64,000 nt of DNA from Bolinopsis microptera (lineage: Eukaryota > Ctenophora > Tentaculata > Lobata > Bolinopsidae): the NCBI RefSeq assembly GCF_026151205.1, contig NC_087078.1, forward strand, positions 8,882,675 through 8,946,674, written 5' to 3'. The stretch's first letter is position 1. Each line of letters starts with the position of its first letter. Positions 58,001-63,892 of this stretch are shown piece after piece. The notes beneath the pieces are model-generated. The model saw nothing but the letters and a program-made list of their open reading frames with translations. It had not been told where the DNA came from and did not search any database. The translations under genes and the position numbers were made by a program.

Positions 58001-59571
58001 TTTTGCTTGGGCTGTTGTGTTGACTGTTGGGGTTTAGTGGTGGTATGGAATTTGAATTTTATATAAATTTACACTATGAGGTTGGGGCATTTTGCATAGT
58101 AAATATGGTTACTACTCCTATATATCATATTATTTGATTGGTATTCGATTTCTGATTATTTCCCTAGGAATATGATTATTATATCTCAATTTGGCTTTAG
58201 GTAGGGTGCCCCGCTAAAAGAACTGGATTCTTCCAGGAAGCATCCCGTGCACAGAGCTTGGTCTACATATATATTAAATTATTAACCATTCATTCTGTAT
58301 GTGCACGAAAATTTATTTCAATCAAAAAAGATTTACCGCGGGGTTTGGGGAAAAGGGACTGTATTTGATATTAGCTATAATATTCTATCCCCCTCCTTAT
58401 TCCCTTGTTTATCTACTAAACCCCCGGTATTTAAACCCCCGGGATCTAAACCCCCGGTATCTAAACCCCCGGTATCCCAGGGGAGAGTTATGAGAAGCTA
58501 GAGCAGCCTGCTAAAGCTAAGAAATGTTACATGAGAGCTCTTAATGTTGGGGACCAGGAGGATATTGCTATGATACGACTAGCTAAAGTCTGTGAGAAAC
58601 TGCACGATGAGGAGGGTATGTGGTTAATTAGACAATTAGGCAATTAGTAGTAATTGATTAATTAGATTATTTAACACCGGTTAGTATTTTGGGCGAGGAG
58701 CTTGTTTAACACTACCATAGTTGGGCATACTAACACTACCATATATGGGCATACTTACACTACCATATATGGGCATACTTACACTATCATATATGGTCAG
58801 GTGCGGTGAGGTGGTACAGTAAGTATGTGGACATGGTAAACTCGGCTGAGTTGGATCCTGGAGATGATATCTGCTTTGCATACCGCTACCTGGCTCACTA
58901 TTACCTCAGAAATGATAGGTACGTTTATCATCACCAGCAGTCTGAAGTAAACGTCTTCTTCTACCTGTTCTAAACACATCAACATTAAACTTTAAGATTA
59001 AAGGTTTTATTATTCTAGCAAAAGTTCATCATCTGAATAATGCTGGTGAGAAACAAGCGCAAAAAGCCCTCAAATTCCACAAAGTTAAGATAATTCACAT
59101 GTTTATAATACTGTCAGGTTACCAGAGGCAGATGTTCACGCTCACAAGTGTTGTGAGTTCAAAGAAACTAAGAATGACGGTAAAGCGCTAGTGAGGCAGA
59201 TAGCAGCTCATCGTAACAGCGGTAGTGGGGTTTACAACCCACGATTCACTCCTAAACCTAACCTCAGGTAAGCGAAACTGAAAGTGAAACTGAAAGTGAA
59301 AGATGAGTTAATAATTTGAATATAGATTGAAATTGACTGTAACTGTGATGGTGACTGTTATTGATAGTGACGTTGTGAGCGATGTTGGTTACACTACCTA
59401 TAAATTATTAATTACCTGTCAGTACTGTATAGTAGAGATATCACATTTTAATCTTCTCCCTTCAGAGTGAAGTTAGCACTGTCAGGCTCAGCTAGTACAA
59501 CTCCGGGATCCCAGAAAAGAAGCAGAACCCCACCACCCCAAGATCACAGTGATAACGACATGTCCTTCTGA
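34018..59571 (+). CDS. CDC23: Anaphase-promoting complex subunit CDC23/APC8, complete, 16 exons
   Basis: Exons: 34018-34158 (in-frame ATG at 34057), 34475-34540, 34702-34884, 36537-36644, 50032-50132, 50273-50420, 50595-50693, 51359-51446, 53458-53588, 53752-53841, 55435-55548, 55801-55939, 58481-58615, 58801-58918, 59118-59267, 59466-59571 (TGA). From 34057 this is 1878 nt, 625 aa (human 597), all GT-AG and every phase closes. Diagnostic text: [113 protein letters not shown], which follow CDC23/APC8 closely. It is a tetratricopeptide-repeat scaffold of the APC/C ubiquitin ligase that drives mitotic exit. Intron 4 is 13.4 kb and hosts another gene. The acceptor before the first exon implies an upstream leader exon. 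The tail is Ser/Thr/Pro-rich with SRTPPPQD, a plausible CDK-type site. Confidence 0.96.
35083..36536 (+). repeat. 35-bp minisatellite carrying copies of the CDC23 exon 4 acceptor, split by a transposon
   Basis: About 11 copies at 35083-35452 and the end of the array at 36476-36536. Each 35-bp unit contains CAAATTGCAGGAGTATGCAA, where TTGCAG is the acceptor and GAGTATGCAA the first ten bases of exon 4. The last copy is the true junction (36536/36537). An upstream acceptor would read GAG TAT GCA ATA ATC TAA and stop. A 1.02-kb transposon (35453-36475) interrupts the array; removing it and one ATAAT rebuilds a perfect unit. Confidence 0.9.
35453..36475. mobile_element. G-run/C-run terminated nonautonomous DNA element in the CDC23 array
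   Basis: Starts GGGGTGGTACC and ends in about 21 C, flanked by ATAAT (35448-35452 and 36476-36480), a 5-bp target duplication confirmed by reconstruction of the host repeat unit. Subterminal GTCCGCT/GTCCGTT and GGACAGGAC words are abundant, and CGCTTGTCTCATAGAATCC occurs near both ends in direct orientation. An inner C-run lies at about 36106-36119. 36217-36268 is a strong hairpin (GTGGTTTTCAGA against TCTGAAAACCAC). No transposase. Same terminal style as 18745-19947. Confidence 0.75.
36777..36893. repeat. Perfect 53-bp inverted repeat with 11-base loop
   Basis: 36777-36829 and 36841-36893 are exact reverse complements around TTCTGACACTG. The arms contain ATGCAAAT (the POU octamer) and GAAACTTTGAGTTT. 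Flanking AATGTACAATGTA words occur on both sides (36702 and 36893), and TA-rich GTATATA text surrounds it. It lies about 130 bases downstream of CDC23 exon 4, in the sense intron, so it would be transcribed as a long hairpin. It is either a young palindromic MITE or a small-RNA hairpin precursor. Confidence 0.9.
37642..38902 (-). mobile_element. Pogo/Tigger-like DNA transposon, internally deleted, TA duplication
   Basis: Terminal inverted repeats CCTTAATTCCCAAAAATTTG and CCTTAGTTCCCAAAAATTTG are flanked by TA (37640-37641 and 38903-38904). A minus-strand frame (38468-37971, 165 aa) encodes the C-terminal part of a DDE_1-type transposase: [13 protein letters not shown] carries one catalytic aspartate, then [16 protein letters not shown] and [10 protein letters not shown], a text typical of pogo/Tigger-family enzymes. 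The N-terminal DNA-binding half is absent, so it is a nonautonomous copy. Subterminal GCCCAAATTTT words repeat in both orientations. Confidence 0.82.
39054..39443. mobile_element. Small inverted-repeat element with GTCGGGGTTT repeats, apparently dimeric
   Basis: GGGAGGCATCATGTAGCC (39057-39074) and its inverse GGCTACATGATGCCTCCTGG (39423-39442) bound the unit. Inside are two direct half-copies, each starting TCATGTAGCCGGTGGGCCCG and containing (GTCGGGGTTT)n, separated by a 23-base T-run (39220-39243) and ~65 unrelated bases. The T-run suggests a second insertion or a dimer junction. No protein coding. Confidence 0.6.
39459..39895 (+). repeat. Dispersed ~175-bp repeat, two tandem copies
   Basis: Two direct copies (about 39525-39700 and 39706-39890) of a unit with TTCCGGGGTAGGTGGAACAT, GAGTTTCGACCTCTTGACCC and AATCTTTACCCCCGT. 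The leader ATGGGAGAGCACGTTTCCTT (39461) and the unit recur at 47307-47500, and two inverted copies lie at 48185-48470, so this is a mobile family. Confidence 0.75.
39896..40751. other. Gene-free flank of the lyase-hydratase gene
   Basis: About 850 AT-rich bases in CDC23 intron 4, containing the presumed 3' flank of the minus-strand gene that ends at 40752. Nothing else is recognisable. Confidence 0.45.
40752..42908 (-). CDS. Citramalyl/malyl-CoA lyase-like (CLYBL type) plus MaoC-like hydratase fusion, intronless
   Basis: Single uninterrupted frame of 718 codons. Residues 1-45 are Arg-rich without acids early ([20 protein letters not shown]), a plausible mitochondrial presequence. Residues 46-275 are an HpcH/HpaI aldolase / citrate-lyase-beta domain: [18 protein letters not shown] (cf. 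CLYBL LDCEDGV), VVVRINEP (Arg), [15 protein letters not shown] (Glu), GSADF (cf. GGEDF). Residues ~340-670 look like two hot-dog folds of MaoC type; TNPHHHN at 569-575 resembles the hydratase NPxHHD motif. Lyase plus hydratase is the pairing used in itaconyl-CoA or mesaconyl-CoA breakdown to acetyl-CoA and pyruvate (or glyoxylate); which substrate is my inference. It lies antisense inside CDC23 intron 4. It has no introns and is visibly GC-richer than its flanks, so bacterial transfer or retrocopying should be considered. Confidence 0.85.
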   Translation of the reverse strand: MMLGRIWSARKAVLLQLLLSTRTRSQRMSEHVIIPTNSALFSTSVHRSWLFAPKSLSGLKKASVSRADVIVLDMEDSVPMAKKNEVRHLYKTVLNEGLFQGRDVVVRINEPKRHSHMRSDIEMLTFAGVSFMLPKCNVDFLKMVECLISNQEALNGLTHMSVKLVPIVESLTGLAEVRDIAHASARNRALASGSADFTTEVQCEENSATGHSLLTQVVLASRSANLTAVAGTCLHIDDYVRAEKHFTTMKELGFNGAGVLTLSQVQQANNMFRPSICQLRTATKIAETGGDEMSAMHCLQMDVQKSRLAAGPPHRAKSDHILAYESRCREKDRQDHSKNIPILILRKKGLETAVRIGEVIRTNLELTITESHSVLWQSSFLTTSRLLTSSPVASSLGLPSCPLPFLLANMLSLALSVSQFTQSARVHLGCYNVEQHRPLLVGDTVRSVVTVQGARQITGHEGEARFTIVDSTHELVNQDNVRIFSVDKKSMFPPLAIVNETGISTLGDENVKPATSWREMILGHFSSPGNLPLSSTSPVLNPGEVVLHTDVKTFGRTETSSICNLFKVTNPHHHNVTRYSTTEILVPGPAVIAAMVSNSELDLGEVLYENYACQENINKVNPGDMISTITYICSVTPVPGAEFLEELTVKHLGVKNTDLEYLLVAGKSEGGITRDLFTRTSMKPSDYEDICVNQCPLLFRKIVSNATRNIIRFKSAQN
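43015..43740. mobile_element. Mariner-like end plus long internal inverted repeat
   Basis: ACAGGGTGGCCCAAAAGTAA (43013) is a typical mariner-style terminus. About 43222-43345 and 43610-43735 are diverged inverted copies of each other (TAGGAACTTCAAAGTTTCTA; GTTGGTTGTTCATAATTTAA). The matching right-hand CCCTGT terminus is missing, so the element looks truncated on the right. No transposase frame. Confidence 0.5.
43741..44270. other. Gene-free spacer in CDC23 intron 4
   Basis: Contains a short TAATAATAA run (43810-43835) and a GC-richer patch (43950-44040: CCCTCTGGTCCCTAGGGTCA, GATCCCGGGCCAGAGG) with local inverted symmetry. Nothing else is recognised. Confidence 0.4.
44280..45105 (+). mobile_element. 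LINE fragment (reverse transcriptase C-terminus)
   Basis: Plus-strand frame 44367-45098 (243 aa): [56 protein letters not shown], the post-catalytic thumb/C-terminal region of a non-LTR reverse transcriptase. The catalytic blocks are missing, so it is a 5'-truncated copy. It ends directly in an octanucleotide array, as many LINE 3' ends do. Confidence 0.8.
45106..45228. repeat. (TTAGTTAA)n microsatellite at the LINE 3' end
   Basis: About 14 perfect copies of the octamer TTAGTTAA directly follow the LINE stop codon. This is probably the element's own 3' tail repeat. Confidence 0.88.
45342..46872 (+). mobile_element. 5'-truncated I/Jockey-type LINE with RNase H and zinc knuckle, poly(A), target duplication
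   Basis: Flanked by perfect 13-bp AGACTAGCGGCAA at 45329-45341 and 46873-46885, with an A-rich tail (46852-46872). The frame is open from the left edge ([14 protein letters not shown]) to TAG at 46640. RNase H active-site blocks are all present: [15 protein letters not shown] (Asp), VYQTELTAI (Glu), [10 protein letters not shown] (Asp), [18 protein letters not shown] (His, Asp). A CCHC knuckle follows: [18 protein letters not shown]. The reverse transcriptase and endonuclease were lost by 5' truncation at insertion. The intact frame and duplication make it a recent event. Confidence 0.93.
47304..48471. mobile_element. Dispersed repeat element with inverted ends (same family as 39.5 kb)
   Basis: The left end (47304-47500) carries ATGGGAGAGCACGTTTCCTT, TTATGTTCCGGGGTAGGTGG and TCAAGTTTCGACCTCT. 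The right end has two inverted copies (48185-48355 and 48361-48470) with CCGGAACATAAATCCCCTA and GAGAGGTCGAAACTTGATTT. The centre is AT-rich, with three CACCTGAACAGGTAATCGAA-like units near 47880-47935. No transposase is seen. Confidence 0.6.
48472..50031. other. Remainder of CDC23 intron 4, unrecognised ORFs on the minus strand
   Basis: Two overlapping minus-strand frames (49427-49161, 88 codons; 49180-48977, 67 codons) are denser in Cys and Trp than random ORFs here ([36 protein letters not shown]), but I see no family, no matching splice pair and no signal peptide. CTTCTC-rich words (CTTCTCCGG) occur at 49028 and 49623. I make no gene call. Confidence 0.3.
50740..51315. repeat. 17-bp minisatellite in CDC23 intron 7
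   Basis: About 33 copies of GTCACACTGGGATGTGT and close variants, starting with older AATCACACTGAGATATG units (50741-50835). Variant units (ATATGTGTCACACTTGGATG) recur at ~50975 and ~51090, a sign of block duplication. Because 17 is not a multiple of 3 and the unit lacks stops, all three plus-strand frames stay open for ~500 bases; these are not genes. Confidence 0.93.
51734..52931 (-). CDS. Secreted pentraxin-like protein, nested antisense in CDC23 intron 8
   Basis: Exon 1 is 52931-52303 and exon 2 is 52216-52012; AG/A phase closes (RYIR-WEDL), giving 277 aa if the TAA at 52012 is used. Residues 1-20 are a signal peptide ([20 protein letters not shown]). HHCVTWSS at 111-118 fits the pentraxin signature HxCx[ST]Wx[ST]; Cys54 and Cys113 have the spacing of the conserved pentraxin disulfide, and [18 protein letters not shown] and [10 protein letters not shown] follow family order. 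Calcium-dependent ligand binding is the family role. The end of exon 2 reads GGCAG|GTAAGT, a perfect donor, so splicing may continue; one candidate last exon is about 51822-51734 ([20 protein letters not shown], then a stop), but its phase does not fit directly. Confidence 0.8.
53090..53457. other. CDC23 intron 8 remainder
   Basis: Presumed promoter side of the pentraxin gene and the last part of the intron. It contains a short perfect hairpin GAGCGATAA-CAC-TTATCGCTC (about 53176-53196), flanked by GCAC and GTGC. Nothing else is seen. Confidence 0.4.
53925..55428 (+). repeat. 24-bp TTTTAATTAATTATGCTAATATC array split by a LINE
   Basis: About three units at 53925-53994 and three to four at 55351-55428, in the intron before CDC23 exon 11 and ending ~10 bases from its acceptor (55434). 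The LINE insertion (53995-55350) with TAATATCTT on both sides divides it; removing it restores a continuous unit. Confidence 0.85.
53995..55350 (+). mobile_element. LINE fragment with reverse transcriptase, 5'-truncated, one stop and one frameshift
   Basis: Flanked by TAATATCTT (53986-53994 and 55351-55359). One frame reads [45 protein letters not shown] and TGYSDDIDF (catalytic centre; the usual YADD is YSDD), then stops at TAA 54503-54505. The same frame resumes at once with [12 protein letters not shown] and [13 protein letters not shown] to 55111. Near 55100 the frame shifts by one base and continues [20 protein letters not shown] to a TGA at about 55254. Clade not assigned; unlike the CR1-like copies at 14-17 kb. 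Confidence 0.82.
55590..55800 (+). repeat. 42-bp in-frame repeat carrying copies of the CDC23 exon 12 acceptor
   Basis: Five tandem acceptors (exon starts 55633, 55675, 55717, 55759, 55801), each TCTAACTTGCAG or TCAAAATTGCAG followed by GTTAACCCACGTGATTACC. The last is the family-conserved junction ([14 protein letters not shown]). The unit is 42 bp and open in the CDC23 frame, coding [14 protein letters not shown], so an upstream acceptor would add one to four 14-residue copies without a stop. Each unit also holds CCAAG|GTAACA, a donor-like site 20 bases before the next acceptor. Confidence 0.9.
55985..56135 (+). mobile_element. LINE C-terminal relic interrupted by the hAT-like element
   Basis: Plus frame reads [20 protein letters not shown], then [18 protein letters not shown], the C-terminal tail found in CR1-like reverse transcriptase proteins. 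It is cut at 56136 by the next element; the relic probably resumes at 57348, where an AT-rich stretch without a frame follows to about 58060. Confidence 0.65.
56136..57347. mobile_element. Nonautonomous hAT-like element with 8-bp duplication and internal triplication
   Basis: Terminal inverted repeats TAGGAACCGACCGGA (right end TCCGGTCGGTTCCTA) flanked by AACAGACC at 56128-56135 and 57348-57355. Subterminal ATCCGGC/TCCGGTTCCGG words fill ~100 bases at the left and ~60 at the right. The core is about three tandem copies of a ~245-bp unit (56265, 56512, 56765) with TTCGGCTAATAATGAACAGG, GTGGTTTTCAGAAAAACTT and GGGGAAACCTCGAGTCCAGA. No transposase; minor ORFs are chance. Confidence 0.82.
57348..58400. 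other. CDC23 intron 12 remainder
   Basis: AT-rich; duplicated segment GTGGTAGTTTTATAAACCAC / GTGGTAGTTTTACAGACCAC (57559 and 57602), also a short palindrome. Possibly the 3'UTR-like tail of the LINE relic. No gene seen. Confidence 0.4.
58405..58480 (+). repeat. 16-bp CCCCCGGTATCTAAAC repeat before the CDC23 exon 13 acceptor
   Basis: Four copies of ACCCCCGGTATYTAAA with a GGGATCT variant; the last, GGTATCCCAG, forms the acceptor itself at 58480. Confidence 0.8.
58690..58800 (+). repeat. 24-bp ACACTACCATATATGGGCATACTT repeat ending at the CDC23 exon 14 acceptor
   Basis: Four diverging copies; the last is altered to ACACTATCATATATGGTCAG, in which the final CAG is the exon 14 acceptor (58798-58800). 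CATATATGG is palindromic. Confidence 0.85.
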
Positions 59572-60100
59572 ACACGTGCAGATGAAATCCTGAGCCGCGC
59601 ACATAAAATCGCACGTGTTCGACCAAGTCATTTTCCTCCATCTGAACTCTCGAGACCCTTCTATTTACCTTTACATCAGAATATGAGTTGAACAGTGTTG
59701 CAATAATCTTACAATTACACTCCATCATCATAGTCGAGTTACGAGTAGATAAAAGATACAAGATATAGTGGACTTTTAATTATGTAATTTCTGGATCATG
59801 TTGACAGACATCATTAACGTCGACAGAGGTGAAAGTTGAAAGTCATTTCTCTAAAGTTAAGAAAAGTGAAACTTATTTAAATAAGTAGAGAGAAGTGAAG
59901 CTTACTTAATGTGAACGGTCCCCTATTTATTGTTTGTATTTTTGTATTTGTTTTTTGGAACTCGTTTTCCTTTTGGTTTTATTGATAACATTGATATTAT
60001 GTTTGTCATTCCATTTTATCTATTAAGTCAGACAATGTAACTTTTTGATTTGTGGTAAAACTGGCACTGTACTGGTAGAACAGATACTTTGGATATATGC
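59572..60100. other. CDC23 3' flank
   Basis: Presumed 3'UTR and downstream sequence, AT-rich. Words such as GTTAAGAAAAGTGAAACTTA and TAAATAAGTAGAGAGAAGTG look like local duplication. No further gene. Confidence 0.45.
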
Positions 60101-60200
60101 AAGGTTCGATCGGGATCCTGGCTTAATCCCGGTCCCGGCTAAAATACCGAATTTTTACCGGGACCGAACCGGGATTTTTTTCTAAGTTTTATAAAAATTG
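60100..60200. mobile_element. hAT-like terminal fragment (CCCGGTCCCGG words)
   Basis: AAGGTTCGATCGGGATCCTG followed by AATCCCGGTCCCGGCTAAAA and inverted ACCGGGACCGAACCGGGA, the same subterminal style as 18950-19803. No partner end was found, so it is probably a truncated copy. Confidence 0.45.
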
Positions 60201-60734
60201 TTAAATTACCGAAAATTTTTTGCACAAATGAACGGTTTTTCTGAAAAACTGAAGTTTGAAGCAAAATTCTTTACAAATTAATCAACAAAACACTGTCCGT
60301 CAGAGTTGATGGCTGGTTTGTTGGGTATGCTGTGCTTGTAATCAGTTATTATGTATTATAGCGGATACCAATTATTATAGCGGATACCAGGTTTTATAGT
60401 GTCAGATTTTCAGTTAGGTGCTGGTTTGTTGTGGTGAGCTGTGCTTGTAGTTGTAATCAGTAAAGGATATCAATGTTTGATGTTGTATGATAGTAGTGTG
60501 ATAGTTAGTAAATTAACGCATCCTACCCTACGCCATGTCCTCATTATCTGATTCGTCAGTAAATCTAACTGCCACGCGCTACAACAAAACCGCGTATACT
60601 GCTCTGTACTTCATTGTTCAATGTTCATGCTTGAGTGGTACCGATGTTCACAAAGGCGTGCGCTCAATCACAATTACAAATCATGAGCGGGCGCTTTTTG
60701 GAATCTCTCCGTTATTGGCATCGCAGTGTTCACG

Positions 60735-61215
60735 GCCTGAACTTTGTAGGTTTATAATTATAACCTACCAGGAAGCGCGCCGAGCTGGACTCGTCAACGG
60801 TCGCGGTCCGCCGGTCCCTAATATCTGCAATCTGGAACAAATATTTTACGAGTATCACCCGTTAACTTGTATTGCGTGAACGACAGAAATTTTCGTGAAA
60901 ATTATCCCGCTTCTAAAATTTTGGTTCTGGTAATTAATAAATGTGACATGTAATTGTAAAATAACAATTGAATAGACCCTGCGTTGCTCTATCGCCAAAG
61001 CCCTTTCGCCGCGCGGCGCTTCTTGACATACGTTGCATGCCACTTTTCGCGCGTAACATGTATTAAGGCGCTTCCAATAGCGCGATCGCGATTCCACTTG
61101 TTGCTTGTGAAACAAGCTTAACGGGTGATACTCGTAAAATATCTGTTCCATATATGGACCGTCGCGTCGACGAGTCCAACTCGGCGCGCGTCCTGGTAGG
61201 TTGTAAACCTACAAC
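60735..61215. mobile_element. Inverted-repeat element, CpG-rich ends
   Basis: 60740-60865 (GTAGGTTTATAATTATAACC, then GAAGCGCGCCGAGCTGGACT and TTTTACGAGTATCACCCGTT) and 61119-61215, its inverse (AACGGGTGATACTCGTAAAA, AGTCCAACTCGGCGCGCGTC). Related single copies lie at 30911 (plus) and 62985-63095 (plus). The interior holds only chance ORFs. Confidence 0.6.
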
Positions 61216-61404
61216 TATACTTTCGTCGTCTTTGTTCAGATTGTTCGGGGCAAGGTATAAAATAACCAATAACCATCAAATTGGAACTTGTGCTGATATA
61301 TTTCGTAGTTTATGGCTCTTCACTCTTCAGTTGTATTTGATAAAAGCGATTTGTAAATCTTTATTCCACTGGGAAGTTTACCTGGGGACCCCAGGCTATT
61401 ATGT

Positions 61405-63245
61405 TCATAAAGATTCGGCGGAATGACAGGCTGAGCGCCGCCCAGTAACTGGGAAGTATGAATAGGGTTATCTTTTGGGGATGCTTTTTGAATTTATTCG
61501 AAAATTTTTAAATAAAGTTGTAGTTAATTATTTATTAATTTTGGTGGTAAGATATTAATATTTTTCCATAAAGTGATTTGATACATTGTAAACATGTGTG
61601 ATGATGTTATGTCATTTAATTTTCACTTTACTTTACTATGGAAGCGCATGTGTGTCAAAAAAAAATAATGATACACATGCGCTTCCTAGGTAGCGTATGT
61701 GTGTCAAAATTTTTTTTGATACACATGCGCTAGCCGGTTTATCATGTATATCTCTAGGTGGCCCATGTGTGTCATTTTTGTAAAATTGCTGTAAAATCTC
61801 TATTTAATATTCTAATCGCTATCTTTATCTATTTATATATGTATTTTATCCTTATCTCTATTTTATCTTTAAACTCCTCTCCGCTCGCCTCCCGTGTGAA
61901 ACGAACGCGCCTGAACGCTGCATGCAGTGGCGCGAAAGCACATGGTTAGGTTAAAGCGCGTGTACTGTTGCTGCACAGGCTATAATGTTACTTGACGATG
62001 TCAATTCATCGCAGCTCGGCGAGGCACAGTAGCGCATTTCACCGATTTAGCGTTGCAAGAAGCATAATCAATAATTGAATGCGCGGCGCGGCACAGTAAC
62101 GCATCGTGCTACAAGCTAGTATAATATTTATAAACATACTCATTGGAGAATAGAGTTATGGAGGAATGAAGCAGCCTGCTGCGCGTGCGGTAGAATGACA
62201 GGCTGAGCGCCGCCAAGCATTGCATATTGAAGCGTGTACGCCGACGCATGACAGGCGAGCTCCTGTGTCCTGGGATAGTGCGCGAAGATCGAAATGCAAT
62301 TCATGCATATCAAGCCAACTAAACTGCCAAGTGCCAACAATGTGTTTATTGTTATAAATGATAATTGACAAACCCGTTTCGGGATACTTCGTAGCAACTA
62401 GCAAGCTTGCCGCGCATCGATCCAATAATGCTTCTCGTCGTAAGTGGTAAGGCCACCTTGTTTGTCGTTAGATTTAGGCAAAATGCACCCGGCACCCCTG
62501 CGGACCTCGCTGAGCTGCTATGCAAAGTGAAAAAGCAACAACTCAATGGATGGTTAGTGGTTACCCGTACCGTAATGGGTGCTACATGCCTAGCATGAAA
62601 TATTTACTTACTTACTTGTGCACTTAATTTGTGTATTATATGTTCATAATCATATAAATTCGGCGGAATGACAGGCTTGAGGCTGAGCGCGTCCCAGTAA
62701 ACTTCGAATCGAAAAATTTAAACGAGTAACATCCGTCAACTAATAGTTATATGTAATAATTAAAAACAAACTTTGCTTGTTTACCTGAAATTAGAATTTT
62801 ATACAATTAATGTAAGATTAAAGTCGTGTTTTTACCAATTTAAAGTCGTGTTTTTACCAATTTTCCCTGCACCATCCGGTAAATGTATTACCCTCAGCCC
62901 TTCGTTGTGGGCTGCGCGGTCGTATCGTGGCTTTCGCCACGGTATAGCGGGGGCGAAATGAAATACAAATGAGGATCGCGACGCGTGACTTGTAGGTTTA
63001 TAACCTACCAGGACGCGCGCCGAGTTGGACTCGTCGATTGTCCTGATTAATATTTGAAGCAAATATTTTACGACTACAAGTATCACCCGTTAAAGAAAGG
63101 ATTGAAAATTGAACTCGCCGGTACGTCGACGGATGATGCTTGTCTAAATTTGTTCGAAGTAACACGAAAAACTTTCTTTTCGAAGCGAAATGTCTGTGTT
63201 ACTGGGCGGCGCTCAGCCTGTGCCTTTTCAATGTCATTCCGCAAC
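61405..63245. repeat. Four copies of a GGAATGACAGGCTGAGCGCCGCC module
   Basis: GAATGACAGGCTGAGCGCCG occurs at about 61420 and 62191; a variant with AGGCTTGAGGCTGAGCGCG at 62663; an inverted copy (GGCGGCGCTCAGCCTG) at 63208. They suggest fragments of one or more nonautonomous transposons stacked in 61.4-63.3 kb. No transposase frame is seen. Confidence 0.5.
61640..61732. repeat. Two adjacent hairpins built on ATGTGTGTC / GATACACAT
   Basis: GGAAGCGCATGTGT (61640-61653) pairs with ACACATGCGCTTCC (61673-61686). Immediately after, TAGCGTATGTGT pairs with ACACATGCGCTA (61721-61732, one mismatch). A third GCCCATGTGTGTCA starts at 61760. They look like abutting ends of short palindromic transposons. 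Confidence 0.65.
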
Positions 63246-63590
63246 CGTTTATCATTTACGAACGAATAAAAACAACGTCAATATTTTACATGTCACAGTT
63301 AGCTGGCAGTACGGCCCACCTAATAAATTGTGCATCGCGCCGATCTAGCAAAAAACATTATTTGATGCGCTGATCAGTCTTCTAAGACTAATAATATAAA
63401 ACATTGTTTCTTTTGTCTGTAATTGCCTGTACTGCGTGAGAATTACAAAATAATTACAGCACATTTACAAAATAAGAATAATGAAAAAGTAAACGTGTTT
63501 TCCCGGTTATAATTCATAATTATTTTTAGAATAACGCTTTATTGTTAATGCAATCATAGTGGTCAGCTTGTGACATGGCTATGACGCCTT
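62985..63590. other. Repeat copy and gene-free sequence
   Basis: 62985-63095 is a plus-oriented copy of the 60.7-kb terminal module (GTAGGTTTATAACCTACCAG). 63100-63590 is otherwise plain, apart from the inverted 63208 module. Confidence 0.45.
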
Positions 63591-63592
63591 TT

Positions 63593-63892
63593 TCTTACAT
63601 GGTTATGACATGGTTATGACATGGTTATGACATGGTTATGACATGGTTATGACATGGTTATGACATGGTTATGACATGGTTATGACATGGTTATGACATG
63701 GTTATGATATGGTTATGACATGGTTATGACATGGTTATGACATGGTTATGACATGGTTATGACATGGTTATGACATGGTTATGACATGGTTATGACATGG
63801 TTATGACATGGTTATGACATGGTTATGACATGGTTATGACATGGTTATGACATGGTTATGACATGGTTATGACATGGTTATGACATGGTTAC
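63593..63892. repeat. 11-bp ATGGTTATGAC minisatellite
   Basis: About 26 nearly perfect copies of ATGGTTATGAC (one GATATGG variant near 63706). Confidence 0.95.
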
